DNA of 64,000 nt from Neisseria lactamica. GTDB taxonomy: Bacteria; Pseudomonadota; Gammaproteobacteria; Burkholderiales; Neisseriaceae. The position numbers and the translations under genes are program-made. Below the pieces are notes generated by a model. That model was not told the origin of the DNA. It worked only from the letters and a program-made list of their open reading frames with translations, and searched no databases. Positions 7,793 to 16,709 of the stretch are shown here, one piece after another. The stretch lies in assembly GCF_901482445.1 (NCBI RefSeq), contig NZ_LR590477.1, forward strand, positions 558,001 through 622,000. The letters are read 5' to 3'. The first letter of the stretch is position 1, and the number at the start of each line of letters is the position of its first letter.

Positions 7793-7812
7793 ATTCCCGC
7801 GCAGGCGGGAAT
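7793..7812. repeat. dRS3 element
   Basis: ATTCCCGCGCAGGCGGGAAT fits the neisserial 20-bp dRS3 consensus ATTCCC-N8-GGGAAT. It stands in the 300-base gap between ribB and hsdM; the rest of the gap is AT-rich and holds no gene that I can support. Confidence 0.92.
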
Positions 7813-7916
7813 CCGGTTCGTCGGGTTTTTGTCATTTCCGATAAATTCCTGTGGCTTTGGTTTTTTGGATTCTCTCTTTCGGGGAAATAACGGCATAAGT
7901 ATTTTCCAAACCAAAC

Positions 7917-7951
7917 AAAATGCCGTCTGAAAGGCTTTCAGACGGCATTTT
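7917..7951 (-). terminator. Uptake-sequence hairpin, terminator of the hsd locus
   Basis: AAAATGCCGTCTGAAAG and CTTTCAGACGGCATTTT pair around a single base, 29 bases past the hsdM stop. It may also end ribB transcripts from the other side. Confidence 0.85.
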
Positions 7952-7979
7952 AAGTTTGACCGGTTTCATTCATCGGTAT

Positions 7980-9581
7980 TTATGAATTGAATTTCAACAT
8001 CGCCAGCCTATCCTTAATCTCTTTTTCCAATTCGGCAGATTCAGCGAAGAGCTTGTCCAAATCCGCCGAAAATCCCGCCATTTTCTGCTCGAATTCCTCG
8101 GCGGAAATATCCACATAATCAATCTTTACCTCGAAATACTGCCCCGCCGACAGGCTGTAGTTTTTGGCTTTGATTTCATCGTAGCCGACCACCACGCTGA
8201 AATCTTCCACAGCCTGTTTGTGCGTGAAAGTATTGCAGATTTTTTGTTCTTCTTCGCGGGAAAGTACGGTTTTTTGGTTTTTGCCGTCTTTGATTTTTTT
8301 ACCCAAGCCCGATGCGTCGATTAATACCACGTTGTCTTTATTGGCTTTATCGATAAACAGGATGGAAACGTTGGTTCCCGTGGTGGCGAAAATATTGGAA
8401 GGCATGGAAACCACGCCGGCGAGCATTTTGTTTTCTACCAGATATTCGCGGATTTTTTTGTCGATACCCGATTGGGCGGTGATAAAGCCCGTCGGCAACA
8501 CAATCGCCGCTTTGCCGTTTTCTTTCAGGCTAAACAAGATATGCTGGATAAAAAGCTGGTAGATTTCCATCTTATCCGTATCTTTTGCCTTGATTTTCGG
8601 GATACCGGCAAAAAAGCGTTCGCGGTTTTCCTCGCCTTCCAGTTGGTCGCGGAAATCGCTGAAATCCAATTTAAACGGCGGATTGGAAACAATGAAATCA
8701 AATTTTTTCAGACGGCCTGAAGCGTCTTTATGAGCAGGCGACAAAATCGTATTGCCTTGAACCACATTATTCAGCGAATGCACCAGATTATTCAAAATCA
8801 GATTCAGCCGCAAAAGATTGGACGATTTTTGCGAAATATCCTGCGTATAAATCATACATTTGTCTTCGCCGATGGCATGGGCGACGTTCATCAACAGCGT
8901 TCCTGAACCGGCCGACGGGTCGTAAACGTCCACACTGCGGATTTGCCCGCGTACCTCTTCCGGCACCAAAATATCCGCCATAATCCGCGCCACCGCGTGC
9001 GGCGTGTAGTATTCGGCGTATTTGCCGCCCGAATTGCTGTTGTAGTCTTTAATCAGGTACTCAAAAATCGTGGCGAAAAAATCGAATTTTTGCGCAAAAA
9101 TCGCCTCGAAACTAAAACCCGCCAGCTTGGAAATCAGCGCGCGGCAGAAATCGTCGCGGCGGCCTTCGTCCGTAATATATTGACTGATACGCTCGAACAA
9201 GACGATTTTCGCCCCGCCTTCGGTTTTCACCGAAAACAGTTCCGCATTACAGGCGGCAATATCGGTGAGCGTATCGTCAAAGAGTTTGGCAAAGTCCGCG
9301 CCGTTTTGTCGCTCGGACAAATACTTGATGGAATGCTCAGGTTTCAAAACGGCCGTTTTTCCCTCAATATCCATATTGACGAACTCGATTGGCTCGTCGG
9401 GCTTTTCTTTGCGAATTTGTTTCACTTCGAAATCGTATTTGTCGTTTAGGAATTTATACAAAAACGCCTGACTGATGATTTTAAATTCGTTGCCGTCATT
9501 GCCCAAACCACAGTGGGCGCAAATGGTTTTTAAGCTGTCAATCAGGGCTTTGGTTTGTTCGGTAAAGTGTTGTTCGGTCAT
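7980..9581 (-). CDS. hsdM: Type I restriction-modification system, DNA methyltransferase subunit
   Basis: HsdM transfers a methyl group from SAM to N6 of adenine in the site chosen by HsdS. The 533-residue protein has a helical N-terminal HsdM_N domain (about 1-150), the SAM-binding motif DVYDPSAGSGTLLMNVAHA (about 220) and the N6-adenine catalytic motif IVSNPPFKLDF (about 305), then GKAAIVLPTGFI and FATTGTNVSILFI. The C-terminus is a coiled coil (EFEQKMAGFSADLDKLFAES). Length and motifs are complete. It is the last gene of the hsdR-rhuM-hsdS-hsdM order on the minus strand, 48 bases after hsdS. An uptake sequence lies inside the coding region near 8707, so the gene has probably been exchanged among Neisseria. 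Confidence 0.96.
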   Translation of the reverse strand: MTEQHFTEQTKALIDSLKTICAHCGLGNDGNEFKIISQAFLYKFLNDKYDFEVKQIRKEKPDEPIEFVNMDIEGKTAVLKPEHSIKYLSERQNGADFAKLFDDTLTDIAACNAELFSVKTEGGAKIVLFERISQYITDEGRRDDFCRALISKLAGFSFEAIFAQKFDFFATIFEYLIKDYNSNSGGKYAEYYTPHAVARIMADILVPEEVRGQIRSVDVYDPSAGSGTLLMNVAHAIGEDKCMIYTQDISQKSSNLLRLNLILNNLVHSLNNVVQGNTILSPAHKDASGRLKKFDFIVSNPPFKLDFSDFRDQLEGEENRERFFAGIPKIKAKDTDKMEIYQLFIQHILFSLKENGKAAIVLPTGFITAQSGIDKKIREYLVENKMLAGVVSMPSNIFATTGTNVSILFIDKANKDNVVLIDASGLGKKIKDGKNQKTVLSREEEQKICNTFTHKQAVEDFSVVVGYDEIKAKNYSLSAGQYFEVKIDYVDISAEEFEQKMAGFSADLDKLFAESAELEKEIKDRLAMLKFNS

Positions 9582-9629
9582 TTTTTATCTCGTTCTTTTT
9601 ATCACATCGGTCGGATTCTTGAATCCGGA

Positions 9630-10928
9630 TTATTCCGCCACGGATACCTGCCCGTTCATCAGCATAGGCAGTAGGAAATCGCGTAGTTGGGTTAGTTGGT
9701 GGTTTTGTTTTAGCAGTAATTGTTGTTCTTGGTGATTTTTATCTATAATTTTAAAAAATTGTTCTGCTATTTCCTTTGGAGGGAAACACTCAAAATAACC
9801 ATTTACAAAATTATCAAACAACAAGTTTTTGATACCACTAGTTTTCCCTTCCCAGCCAAATAAAATATTATTCTTATAAATATCACTCCACATAAAGGCA
9901 AATTGATAAAAATAGCTTGTATCTTTTAGGGAAATAGCCTTACAGAAATTAGAACAAATTAAAGGCAAATCAAAACGGTCTAAAACATATTGGCTGATTG
10001 GAGCAAGTCTTCCTGTTGATTGTGTAGGACTTCCGCCTGAAATCTCAACAACAAAATCAAAAGGCGACAACAATTTATGTTCATTTTTTGCCAAAATGAA
10101 ACGGATTGGGGCTTCAATATTTCCCTGTGAATTTATTGCATTAATATCTGCACCACGAACACAATTCACTTTTACCGTATAATTTCCCTCTTGCTGTTCT
10201 TTCCCCCAATCACCTGATTTGTCGGCTTTTATCCAATGAGATATTTGCTTCACCTCCCACCCCTTCGGAATTTTCCGTTTCAAGGTTTCGTCAAACACCA
10301 TTTCGCCGCCTGAGGATTTGTAAGACTTACCGTTGGCGTCGGGGAAGTCAAACTGCACAAACCAATAGTCGTAAAGGGTTTTCGCCATCTCTTCCAAGCG
10401 CGCGTTGATTTGTTTGTTCAGGGCGATTTTTTTGTCTAAAGCGGATAGGACGGCGGCGATGGATTGTTGGGTTTTGAGGTAGGGAACTGTGAATTTTAGA
10501 TTTGCAATATCATCAGGATTTATTGATGGATATGATGAAACACTGTTTTCACCAATTGTATGTAAATAATCAGTGACATGCTTTTGAGTCAATAAATAGT
10601 AAATAAATTTTTCATCTGTATTGTCATCATAAACATCAATTGTACTAAATCCTGTTGACACAATGAAATTATCACTAGGGTTTTCCAAGAAACCGTAATG
10701 CTCTTGATTGGGGCGAACTGTTGAATAGATAATTGTTTTATCTTTTACCTTTCGTTTTGCACGGCTAGGGATTTTGTCCATAGTGATGTTCAAAATTTGG
10801 ATATTGTCTATTTCATTTCGAGTAATATTGCCAGTATCCAAATACATGATTTCTTGAAACATGTCTTTTTGAGTGAGGGAATTAGCATTTATTTCTGCGA
10901 TTTCACCAATTTTAATTTGTCGTTTCAT
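9630..10928 (-). CDS. hsdS: Type I restriction-modification system, specificity subunit
   Basis: HsdS selects the bipartite target and holds HsdM and HsdR together. The 432 residues show two target-recognition domains (about 1-165 and 205-385), each followed by a conserved helical spacer: IAAVLSALDKKIALNKQINA with LEEMAKTLYDYWFVQFDFP in the middle, and QLLLKQNHQLTQLRDFLLPM at the end. Both halves are intact and there is no simple repeat, so no sign of phase variation. The DNA for the recognition domains is clearly richer in AT than hsdM, as expected for regions swapped between strains. The target cannot be read from sequence. Confidence 0.95.
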   Translation of the reverse strand: MKRQIKIGEIAEINANSLTQKDMFQEIMYLDTGNITRNEIDNIQILNITMDKIPSRAKRKVKDKTIIYSTVRPNQEHYGFLENPSDNFIVSTGFSTIDVYDDNTDEKFIYYLLTQKHVTDYLHTIGENSVSSYPSINPDDIANLKFTVPYLKTQQSIAAVLSALDKKIALNKQINARLEEMAKTLYDYWFVQFDFPDANGKSYKSSGGEMVFDETLKRKIPKGWEVKQISHWIKADKSGDWGKEQQEGNYTVKVNCVRGADINAINSQGNIEAPIRFILAKNEHKLLSPFDFVVEISGGSPTQSTGRLAPISQYVLDRFDLPLICSNFCKAISLKDTSYFYQFAFMWSDIYKNNILFGWEGKTSGIKNLLFDNFVNGYFECFPPKEIAEQFFKIIDKNHQEQQLLLKQNHQLTQLRDFLLPMLMNGQVSVAE

Positions 10929-11021
10929 CTCAACTGTATCTCTAAAAACTCTTCAAAGGCCGTCTGAAAAAACATTTCAAAATCCGACCGCACTTTTTTA
11001 AGCAGCCTGCATCGATGCCTG

Positions 11022-12011
11022 CTATTTTTTCAGGTTCAGCAGTTCGGCAATATAGCGTTCGCCTTCCTGTTCTTTTTCCAGTCTGCGTGCGGCGGCAAAT
11101 TTTTCGTATTCGATGCGGGCTTTTTCGTCTGCCTGCGTTTTGCTGATTGTCCCTGCCGTTTGTAAGACTTGGCGGTCATTGAAGGTGAGGAAGGCATCCA
11201 GTTTTTCCGCCCAGTCTTGCAGGAATATCTGTTTTTTCATGCTTGCTTGGTCTTCGGCAAAATCCAGCCACATGGAAACGATGCGGTTGAGGGCGTCGAT
11301 TTCTGCCTCGTTCAGGTAATTTTTGGCAACGGTTACATCGGCTTTGGCGATTTCTTTGCCCCGCCAATGGGTCAGACCCATATTGGGTTTCCACGCATCC
11401 GCCCTTTGGTAAATAATTTCAGGGGCGGTATGACGGGTGCAGGCGTAATGAAGTTTGTTTTGTATGATTTTGAAAAACCGGGTGGTTTCTTTGAAGCTGG
11501 GCTGGTAATCCGCCGCCATGGCGAATATTTCGCGCACGCGCAGATACATCCGCCGTTCGCTGCTGCGGATGTCCCTGATGCGGTTGAGCAACTGTTCAAA
11601 CTGATCTTCGGCACGGTTTGTCCCGACAGGCGGGTTTTTCAGCCGGTCGTCGTTTAATACGAAGCCTTTGCTGATGTATTCGCCCAATGTCCGTGTCGCC
11701 CATTGGCGGAATTGTGTACCGCGTGTGGAGCGGACGCGGTAGCCGACGGCGATGATTAGGGAGAGGGGATAAAGCCCCATGCGGTAGTTCTTGCCATCTG
11801 CAGCAGTTGTAAACTGAAAGTTTACAACTGAATCGTCCAGTTCTTGTTCTGCAAATATGGCTTTGATGTGTTTACCGATGTTTTGTTTGCTGGTTTGGTA
11901 GAGTTCGGCAATTTCTTTTTGGGTAAGCCATAGTTCGTCGTCAAGCTCGCGCAGGGTAAATTCGGATAGTCCGTCTTCCGTGGTGTAGATGATGATGTCG
12001 TTGTTGTGCAT
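11022..12011 (-). CDS. RhuM-family protein inside the type I locus
   Basis: The 329 residues match the RhuM ('virulence protein RhuM') family in its hallmark N-terminal part: LTQKEIAELYQTSKQNIGKH (a helix-turn-helix-like segment, about 30-50), then YRMGLYPLSLIIAVGYRVRS and RGTQFRQWATRTLGEYISKG. The middle and C-terminal parts are helical and charged (residues 130-329, ending LEKEQEGERYIAELLNLKK). There is no signal peptide or membrane segment. It lies between hsdS and hsdR in the same direction, with short gaps (93 and 48 bases). RhuM genes often ride in type I loci; the biochemical role is unknown to me. A DNA-binding or regulatory function is an inference from the N-terminal motif. Confidence 0.85.
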   Translation of the reverse strand: MHNNDIIIYTTEDGLSEFTLRELDDELWLTQKEIAELYQTSKQNIGKHIKAIFAEQELDDSVVNFQFTTAADGKNYRMGLYPLSLIIAVGYRVRSTRGTQFRQWATRTLGEYISKGFVLNDDRLKNPPVGTNRAEDQFEQLLNRIRDIRSSERRMYLRVREIFAMAADYQPSFKETTRFFKIIQNKLHYACTRHTAPEIIYQRADAWKPNMGLTHWRGKEIAKADVTVAKNYLNEAEIDALNRIVSMWLDFAEDQASMKKQIFLQDWAEKLDAFLTFNDRQVLQTAGTISKTQADEKARIEYEKFAAARRLEKEQEGERYIAELLNLKK

Positions 12012-12059
12012 AGCTTTCCTGTATTTATAAATGGTTAAGGCAGCCTGAAAATCTACTCC

Positions 12060-15000
12060 TCAAATCCGCCCACTTTCTTTTAAATATTCCCGCACCAACA
12101 GGCGGTTGATGGCTTGGATGTCTGCGGGTTGAACGGGAAATTGCTGTTCCGTTCTAAAGCGTTTTAATACGATGCCCTGCATTTGTTTTTCGAAGTAATT
12201 TTGGTTATCCAAAATTTGCTCCATATCCAGCACTTTTTGGTCGGCATCGGTTTTTACGCCGTTTAGCGCATTGAAGACTTTGAGTTTGTCGCCGTAGAGG
12301 GCGGGGTTTTCGCGCAGGCGTTTGTGGATGCGGGCATATTTGGCGTCGCCGCCGTATTTGTGCCGCAAGAGGTCGTTTTGGCGGTTCAGCTCTTTGATTT
12401 TGGCATAGACGGTTTCGAGTATGGCGATGTTTGCCTGCATTTCTTCTTGCCCGACTTCGGCGAGGTTCTTTTTCTTGAAGATGCGTTCCAGTTCTTCGCG
12501 CAGGCTGATGTATTCGGGGTCTTCTTGATCGAAGTTGCCCGCCAGACCTTCGCGGACTTTGCGCATGATGTCTTTCAAATCGTCGGCAAGTTTGAGTTCC
12601 GCCTCGCTGATTTTGACGAATTGGAAGTAAACATCTTCCAGCGCTTCATTGAGCAAATGGGCGGTGTCGCCTTGCTGTAGTTTTTCGGCAAGGTTTAAGG
12701 TCTCCAAACGCGCGGCGGTTTCGCGGTACAAAAGATTGAGTTTGTCAAAATCGAGATGGGCGAGAAATTCGTGGCTGCCTTGCAGGCGCAGGACGTTGTA
12801 CAGCTCTTTGGCGGTTTGCAGGGCTTTTTTTAGGGCGAGCAGCTGTTTTTTGTCTGCTATTTGGCTAATTTGGCTGCAAAATTCTTCGGCGTTTTCGGTA
12901 TCGAAATCAAACAGGGCGTTTTTAATGTCGGCAATTTCCTGTTCGATTTCTTCGGCGGTTTTGAAAAGCCGGCTGTAGCTGCCGATTTCGTCGCCCAATT
13001 CGTTGGAAAGTTCGTCCCAATAGGCGCGGTTGGTTTTGTCAAATTCGCGCTCGATGTCGGCAAAATCGACAACATAGCCGTAGCGGTAAGATTTGTAGGT
13101 GCGGTTGACGCGGGTCAGGGTTTGTAAAAGGTTATGGGCTTTTATCAGTCTGCCCAAATAGAGCTTTTTCAGGCGCGGCGCGTCAAAGCCGGTCAAAAGC
13201 ATGTTGTACACAAACAAGATGTCGATTTTGCCCGCTTTGAAATCTTTAACCCATTGGTCGCGTTCGTCCTTAGTGCCGACGTCGTGCAATATCAGCGCGG
13301 CGGTGAAATTATGGTCTGAGGCTATCTGAAAATGGTCAAAAAGCTGACGTGCCTGTTCCGCGCTGTCGCAAACAACCATAGCGCCGAGGCTGTCATCTTG
13401 GTTAGTTTTTCTGAATTTGGCGAAGTCGTCCAAGATGTAGTCAAGCATCGGGTGGACGAAGTGCGGATGGGCGTAGATTTCTTTGCGGTCAAAGCTGCCT
13501 TTTTCGATTTCAAGTTGCGCCAGTGCTTCTTGTAATTGCGCCTTGTATCGGCTGCCGATTTCTTCGCGTATCAGGCGCAGGGTGTAGCCGTCGGCAATGG
13601 AGGCGTTGTAATAGTATTTGTGGATGTAGTCGCCGAAGAGTTCGCGGGTGTTGACGTTGCCTGCGGTTACGCCGATAAGCGGCGTGCCGGTCAGCCCGAT
13701 TTTGACGGCGTTTACGTCGGACTGATTAAGGTTGGCAAGAAATGAGCCTTTGGGGTTGTAGCTGCGGTGTACTTCGTCGAGAAAATAGACGCGCTGAATG
13801 GCGAGGTCGTAGTCGTTACGAGCGACGACATCGGGGTCGTCTTGGAATTTTTGGATATTAACAACAGTGATTTCCGCTTTGCCTGCGTGGTTGTGCAAAG
13901 TTTGGGCGGATTTGATGTCGGCAGCAAAGGCTTCGCGGCTGTCGATGGTATGGACGACTAAATCGCGGGCAGTAAATTCGCGCTGCGCCTGTTTCAATAA
14001 ATCAAGCCTGTCCACGATGAAATAGAATTTCGGCACGATGCCCTGTTTGGCATAATAGTGGGTCAGGTAGCGGGTGTTGTAATAGGCAAGCGCGGTTTTG
14101 CCAGAGCCTTGGGTGTGCCAAATCACGCCTTTTTTGCCGCCGTTTGCCAAATGTTTTTCAATGGTGAGAGTGGCAAATAGCTGCGGATACCGCATGATGT
14201 GTTTTTGCACCAAGCCTTGACTTGCTTTGACGTAAGTCAGCCCGTGTTGCAGAAGAAAAGAAAGACGTTCGCGGCAAAGCAGCGAAGTCAGGATGCGGTT
14301 GGTCGGCGTATCGGGCGATTTATTGCTGATAAATTCGGGGCTGTGTTTGATAACGGGCAGGTTGTTGTCTTGCAGGACGTTGTTTTCGAGGCCGTCTGAA
14401 AGCGTGTTCAATAATTCGGCAAGATTTAATTTATGTTCTTCGCGGAAGTAGTTAAACACGGGCTTACCGTAAGCAGACGAAGCGTAAAACGCGCCTTGTG
14501 CCGGTTCGGTTGCGCCGTCGTCGTATTCCATGTTGTTGGAAAAAATCATGAATTGGGTGATGTTGATGAAACGGCGAAATTTGGAATTTTTCGCACGTTT
14601 GCCCATGCGCTCCCGCTCTTCGCCGATTCCGCCTTTGTTGTTGGGCTTTTTGACTTCGATAAAAACCAAAGGCATGCCGTTTACCAGCAGGGTAATGTCG
14701 GGGCGGAATTCTTCATCGCCGTTGATACAGGGCAATTCGGTTACAACGTGGAAGCTGTTGTTATCAAAATTTTGGAAGTCGATCAGTTTCTTGCCGCCGG
14801 ATTGATTGGTAAGGCGTTCGTAAAACTTTTGCCCCAAGTCTTCGTTGTCCAGTTCTAAGCGTATGTCGGTCAGCAAACGGCGTGCATCGTCCGGCGACAA
14901 ATCGGGATTGATGCGGCAGAGGCTTTCTATAAAGATTTTGGGAAAGATGTTGGTTGGTTTATCCCAATTTTCGTTTTTGAGCGAGAGGTAGTCGTAGCCC

Positions 15001-15065
15001 AAGCGCATCAGGTGCAAAACGGCGGGGATTTTGACGCGGGAATTTTCGTTGTGAGTTTGGGACAT
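12060..15065 (-). CDS. hsdR: Type I restriction enzyme, restriction and translocation subunit
   Basis: HsdR uses ATP to pull DNA and cut it far from the unmodified site. The 1001-residue protein has the N-terminal nuclease with FRPDITLLVNGMPLVFIEVK (PD...ExK, about 120-140), an SF2 helicase with Walker A GVIWHTQGSGKTALAYY (about 315), Walker B FLDEVHRSY (about 430), KIGLTGTPLIG, and motif VI region LQTLTRVNRTY. The last 300 residues are helical and would contact HsdM. Length and motifs are complete, so the enzyme should be active. It is the first gene of the locus; the promoter should lie between 15066 and 15178, near the end of rarA. An uptake sequence lies inside it near 14391. Confidence 0.96.
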   Translation of the reverse strand: MSQTHNENSRVKIPAVLHLMRLGYDYLSLKNENWDKPTNIFPKIFIESLCRINPDLSPDDARRLLTDIRLELDNEDLGQKFYERLTNQSGGKKLIDFQNFDNNSFHVVTELPCINGDEEFRPDITLLVNGMPLVFIEVKKPNNKGGIGEERERMGKRAKNSKFRRFINITQFMIFSNNMEYDDGATEPAQGAFYASSAYGKPVFNYFREEHKLNLAELLNTLSDGLENNVLQDNNLPVIKHSPEFISNKSPDTPTNRILTSLLCRERLSFLLQHGLTYVKASQGLVQKHIMRYPQLFATLTIEKHLANGGKKGVIWHTQGSGKTALAYYNTRYLTHYYAKQGIVPKFYFIVDRLDLLKQAQREFTARDLVVHTIDSREAFAADIKSAQTLHNHAGKAEITVVNIQKFQDDPDVVARNDYDLAIQRVYFLDEVHRSYNPKGSFLANLNQSDVNAVKIGLTGTPLIGVTAGNVNTRELFGDYIHKYYYNASIADGYTLRLIREEIGSRYKAQLQEALAQLEIEKGSFDRKEIYAHPHFVHPMLDYILDDFAKFRKTNQDDSLGAMVVCDSAEQARQLFDHFQIASDHNFTAALILHDVGTKDERDQWVKDFKAGKIDILFVYNMLLTGFDAPRLKKLYLGRLIKAHNLLQTLTRVNRTYKSYRYGYVVDFADIEREFDKTNRAYWDELSNELGDEIGSYSRLFKTAEEIEQEIADIKNALFDFDTENAEEFCSQISQIADKKQLLALKKALQTAKELYNVLRLQGSHEFLAHLDFDKLNLLYRETAARLETLNLAEKLQQGDTAHLLNEALEDVYFQFVKISEAELKLADDLKDIMRKVREGLAGNFDQEDPEYISLREELERIFKKKNLAEVGQEEMQANIAILETVYAKIKELNRQNDLLRHKYGGDAKYARIHKRLRENPALYGDKLKVFNALNGVKTDADQKVLDMEQILDNQNYFEKQMQGIVLKRFRTEQQFPVQPADIQAINRLLVREYLKESGRI

Positions 15066-15178
15066 AAACGTAATGATTCATCAAAATTTATTGAAACGGA
15101 TTATAACACCTGAAAAACCCGATACGCCTTTTCGGCGTACCGGCTTTGCCATACTGTTCTGCTTCAGACGGCATTGCT

Positions 15179-16489
15179 TCATTTTGCCTTTAATGCTTCT
15201 TCGTCCAACGATTTCAACCATTCCAGCTTTTCGCCGATTTTGATTTCCAGCCCGCGCGGGACGGGTTGGTAGAAATCGGGTTCGTCCAAGCCGTCGGGCA
15301 TATAGCTTTCGCCGGCGGCGTAGGCGTTCGGTTCGTCGTGGGCGTAGCGGTATTCGCGTCCGTAGCCCAATTCCTTCATTAACTTGGTCGGGGCGTTGCG
15401 CAGGTGGACGGGCACTTCGTCGCTGGTGTTTTCTTTGACGAAGCGGCGCATTTGGTTGTATGCCTTGTAGCCCGCGTTGGATTTTGCGGCGGCGGCAAGA
15501 TACAACACCGCTTGCGCCAAAGCGAGTTCGCCTTCGGGCGAGCCTAAGCGTTCAAAGGTGGCGGCGGCATCGTTGGCGATTTGAAAGGCACGCGGGTCGG
15601 CAAGCCCGATGTCTTCCCAAGCGATACGCACGATGCGGCGGGCGAGGTAGCGCGGGTCGGTGCCGCCGTCGAGCATACGGCAGAACCAATACAGCGCGGC
15701 GTTCGGATGCGAACCGCGCACGGATTTGTGCAGGGCGGAGATTTGGTTGTAGAAACTCTCGCCGCCTTTGTCGAAACGGCGGATTTGCGCCCCGAGACTG
15801 TCGGCGAGAAATTCGGTGGTTAAGTTTTTCAGACGGCGCGTGTCGACGGCGCGTAAAAGTTGTTCCAACAGATTCAACAACCTGCGCGCATCGCCGTCGG
15901 CGGTATTGACGAGCAGCTCCTGCGCGTCCGCTTCAATCGTGAAATTTCGGTATTCGGGCAACGCCGACACTTTGGCAATCAGCTTCTTGAGGCCGTCTGA
16001 AGACAAGGGCTGCAAAACATACACCTGCGCGCGGCTCAACAGCGCGGGATTCACTTCAAACGACGGATTTTCCGTCGTCGCACCGATAAAGGTCAGCAAA
16101 CCGTTTTCCACATAAGGCAAAAACGCGTCCTGCTGCGCCTTGTTGAAGCGGTGGACTTCATCGACAAACAAAATCGTCGCGCGTCCCTGCTGCAAGGCGA
16201 TTTCGGCTTTATCGATTGCCCCGCGTATATCCTTTACGCCGGAAAACACGGCGGAAACCGGCAGAAACTGGGCATTGAAACTCTGCGCCAAAATCCGCGC
16301 CAACGTCGTCTTGCCCACGCCCGGCGGCCCCCACAGCAACATAGAATGCGGCTTGCCGCCCTCCACCGCCACGCGCAAAGGTTTACCTTCGCCGATGAGG
16401 TGTTCCTGCCCCACCACGTCGTCAAGCGTATGCGGACGCAATCGTTCGGCAAGCGGCGCGTCGGGTTCTCGGACAAACAAATCGGTCAT
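15179..16489 (-). CDS. rarA: Replication-associated recombination protein A (AAA+ ATPase)
   Basis: RarA (MgsA) is a clamp-loader-like ATPase that acts at stalled replication forks with SSB and RecA. The 436 residues contain RPHTLDDVVGQEHLIGEGKP at the start, Walker A LLWGPPGVGKTTLARILA (about 52-69), Walker B ATILFVDEVHRFNKAQQDAF (about 105-124), sensor FIGATTENPSFEVNPALLSR, and the MgsA C-terminal tetramerisation part (DGGTDPRYLARRIVRIAWED, then YLAAAAKSNAGYKAYN). Family length is normal. It stands alone on the minus strand between hsdR and the divergent autotransporter. A second name, mgsA, is in use. Confidence 0.96.
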   Translation of the reverse strand: MTDLFVREPDAPLAERLRPHTLDDVVGQEHLIGEGKPLRVAVEGGKPHSMLLWGPPGVGKTTLARILAQSFNAQFLPVSAVFSGVKDIRGAIDKAEIALQQGRATILFVDEVHRFNKAQQDAFLPYVENGLLTFIGATTENPSFEVNPALLSRAQVYVLQPLSSDGLKKLIAKVSALPEYRNFTIEADAQELLVNTADGDARRLLNLLEQLLRAVDTRRLKNLTTEFLADSLGAQIRRFDKGGESFYNQISALHKSVRGSHPNAALYWFCRMLDGGTDPRYLARRIVRIAWEDIGLADPRAFQIANDAAATFERLGSPEGELALAQAVLYLAAAAKSNAGYKAYNQMRRFVKENTSDEVPVHLRNAPTKLMKELGYGREYRYAHDEPNAYAAGESYMPDGLDEPDFYQPVPRGLEIKIGEKLEWLKSLDEEALKAK

Positions 16490-16709
16490 AACGGCTCCGT
16501 CAACAGGTTTTCAAACAATATGATTATACGGCAGGGAAAGGCGGCGTGCCGCATACGGATACCGCCCCGCCGTTTGCACTAAGCCGATATTAGGCGCATA
16601 CTGAAAAAGACGAGAGACTTCACACAGATATATCCGGCACGGAGACAGATTCCGCACCGTCATAACAATACCCAAATCAGAGTTTCAATTAAACATTAAG
16701 GAGACTTTG

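Noticed and set aside
7653..7844. 63-codon frame after ribB
   Set aside because: Its C-terminal part is the dRS3 repeat in translation (FPRRRESGS), a common artefact in this genus.
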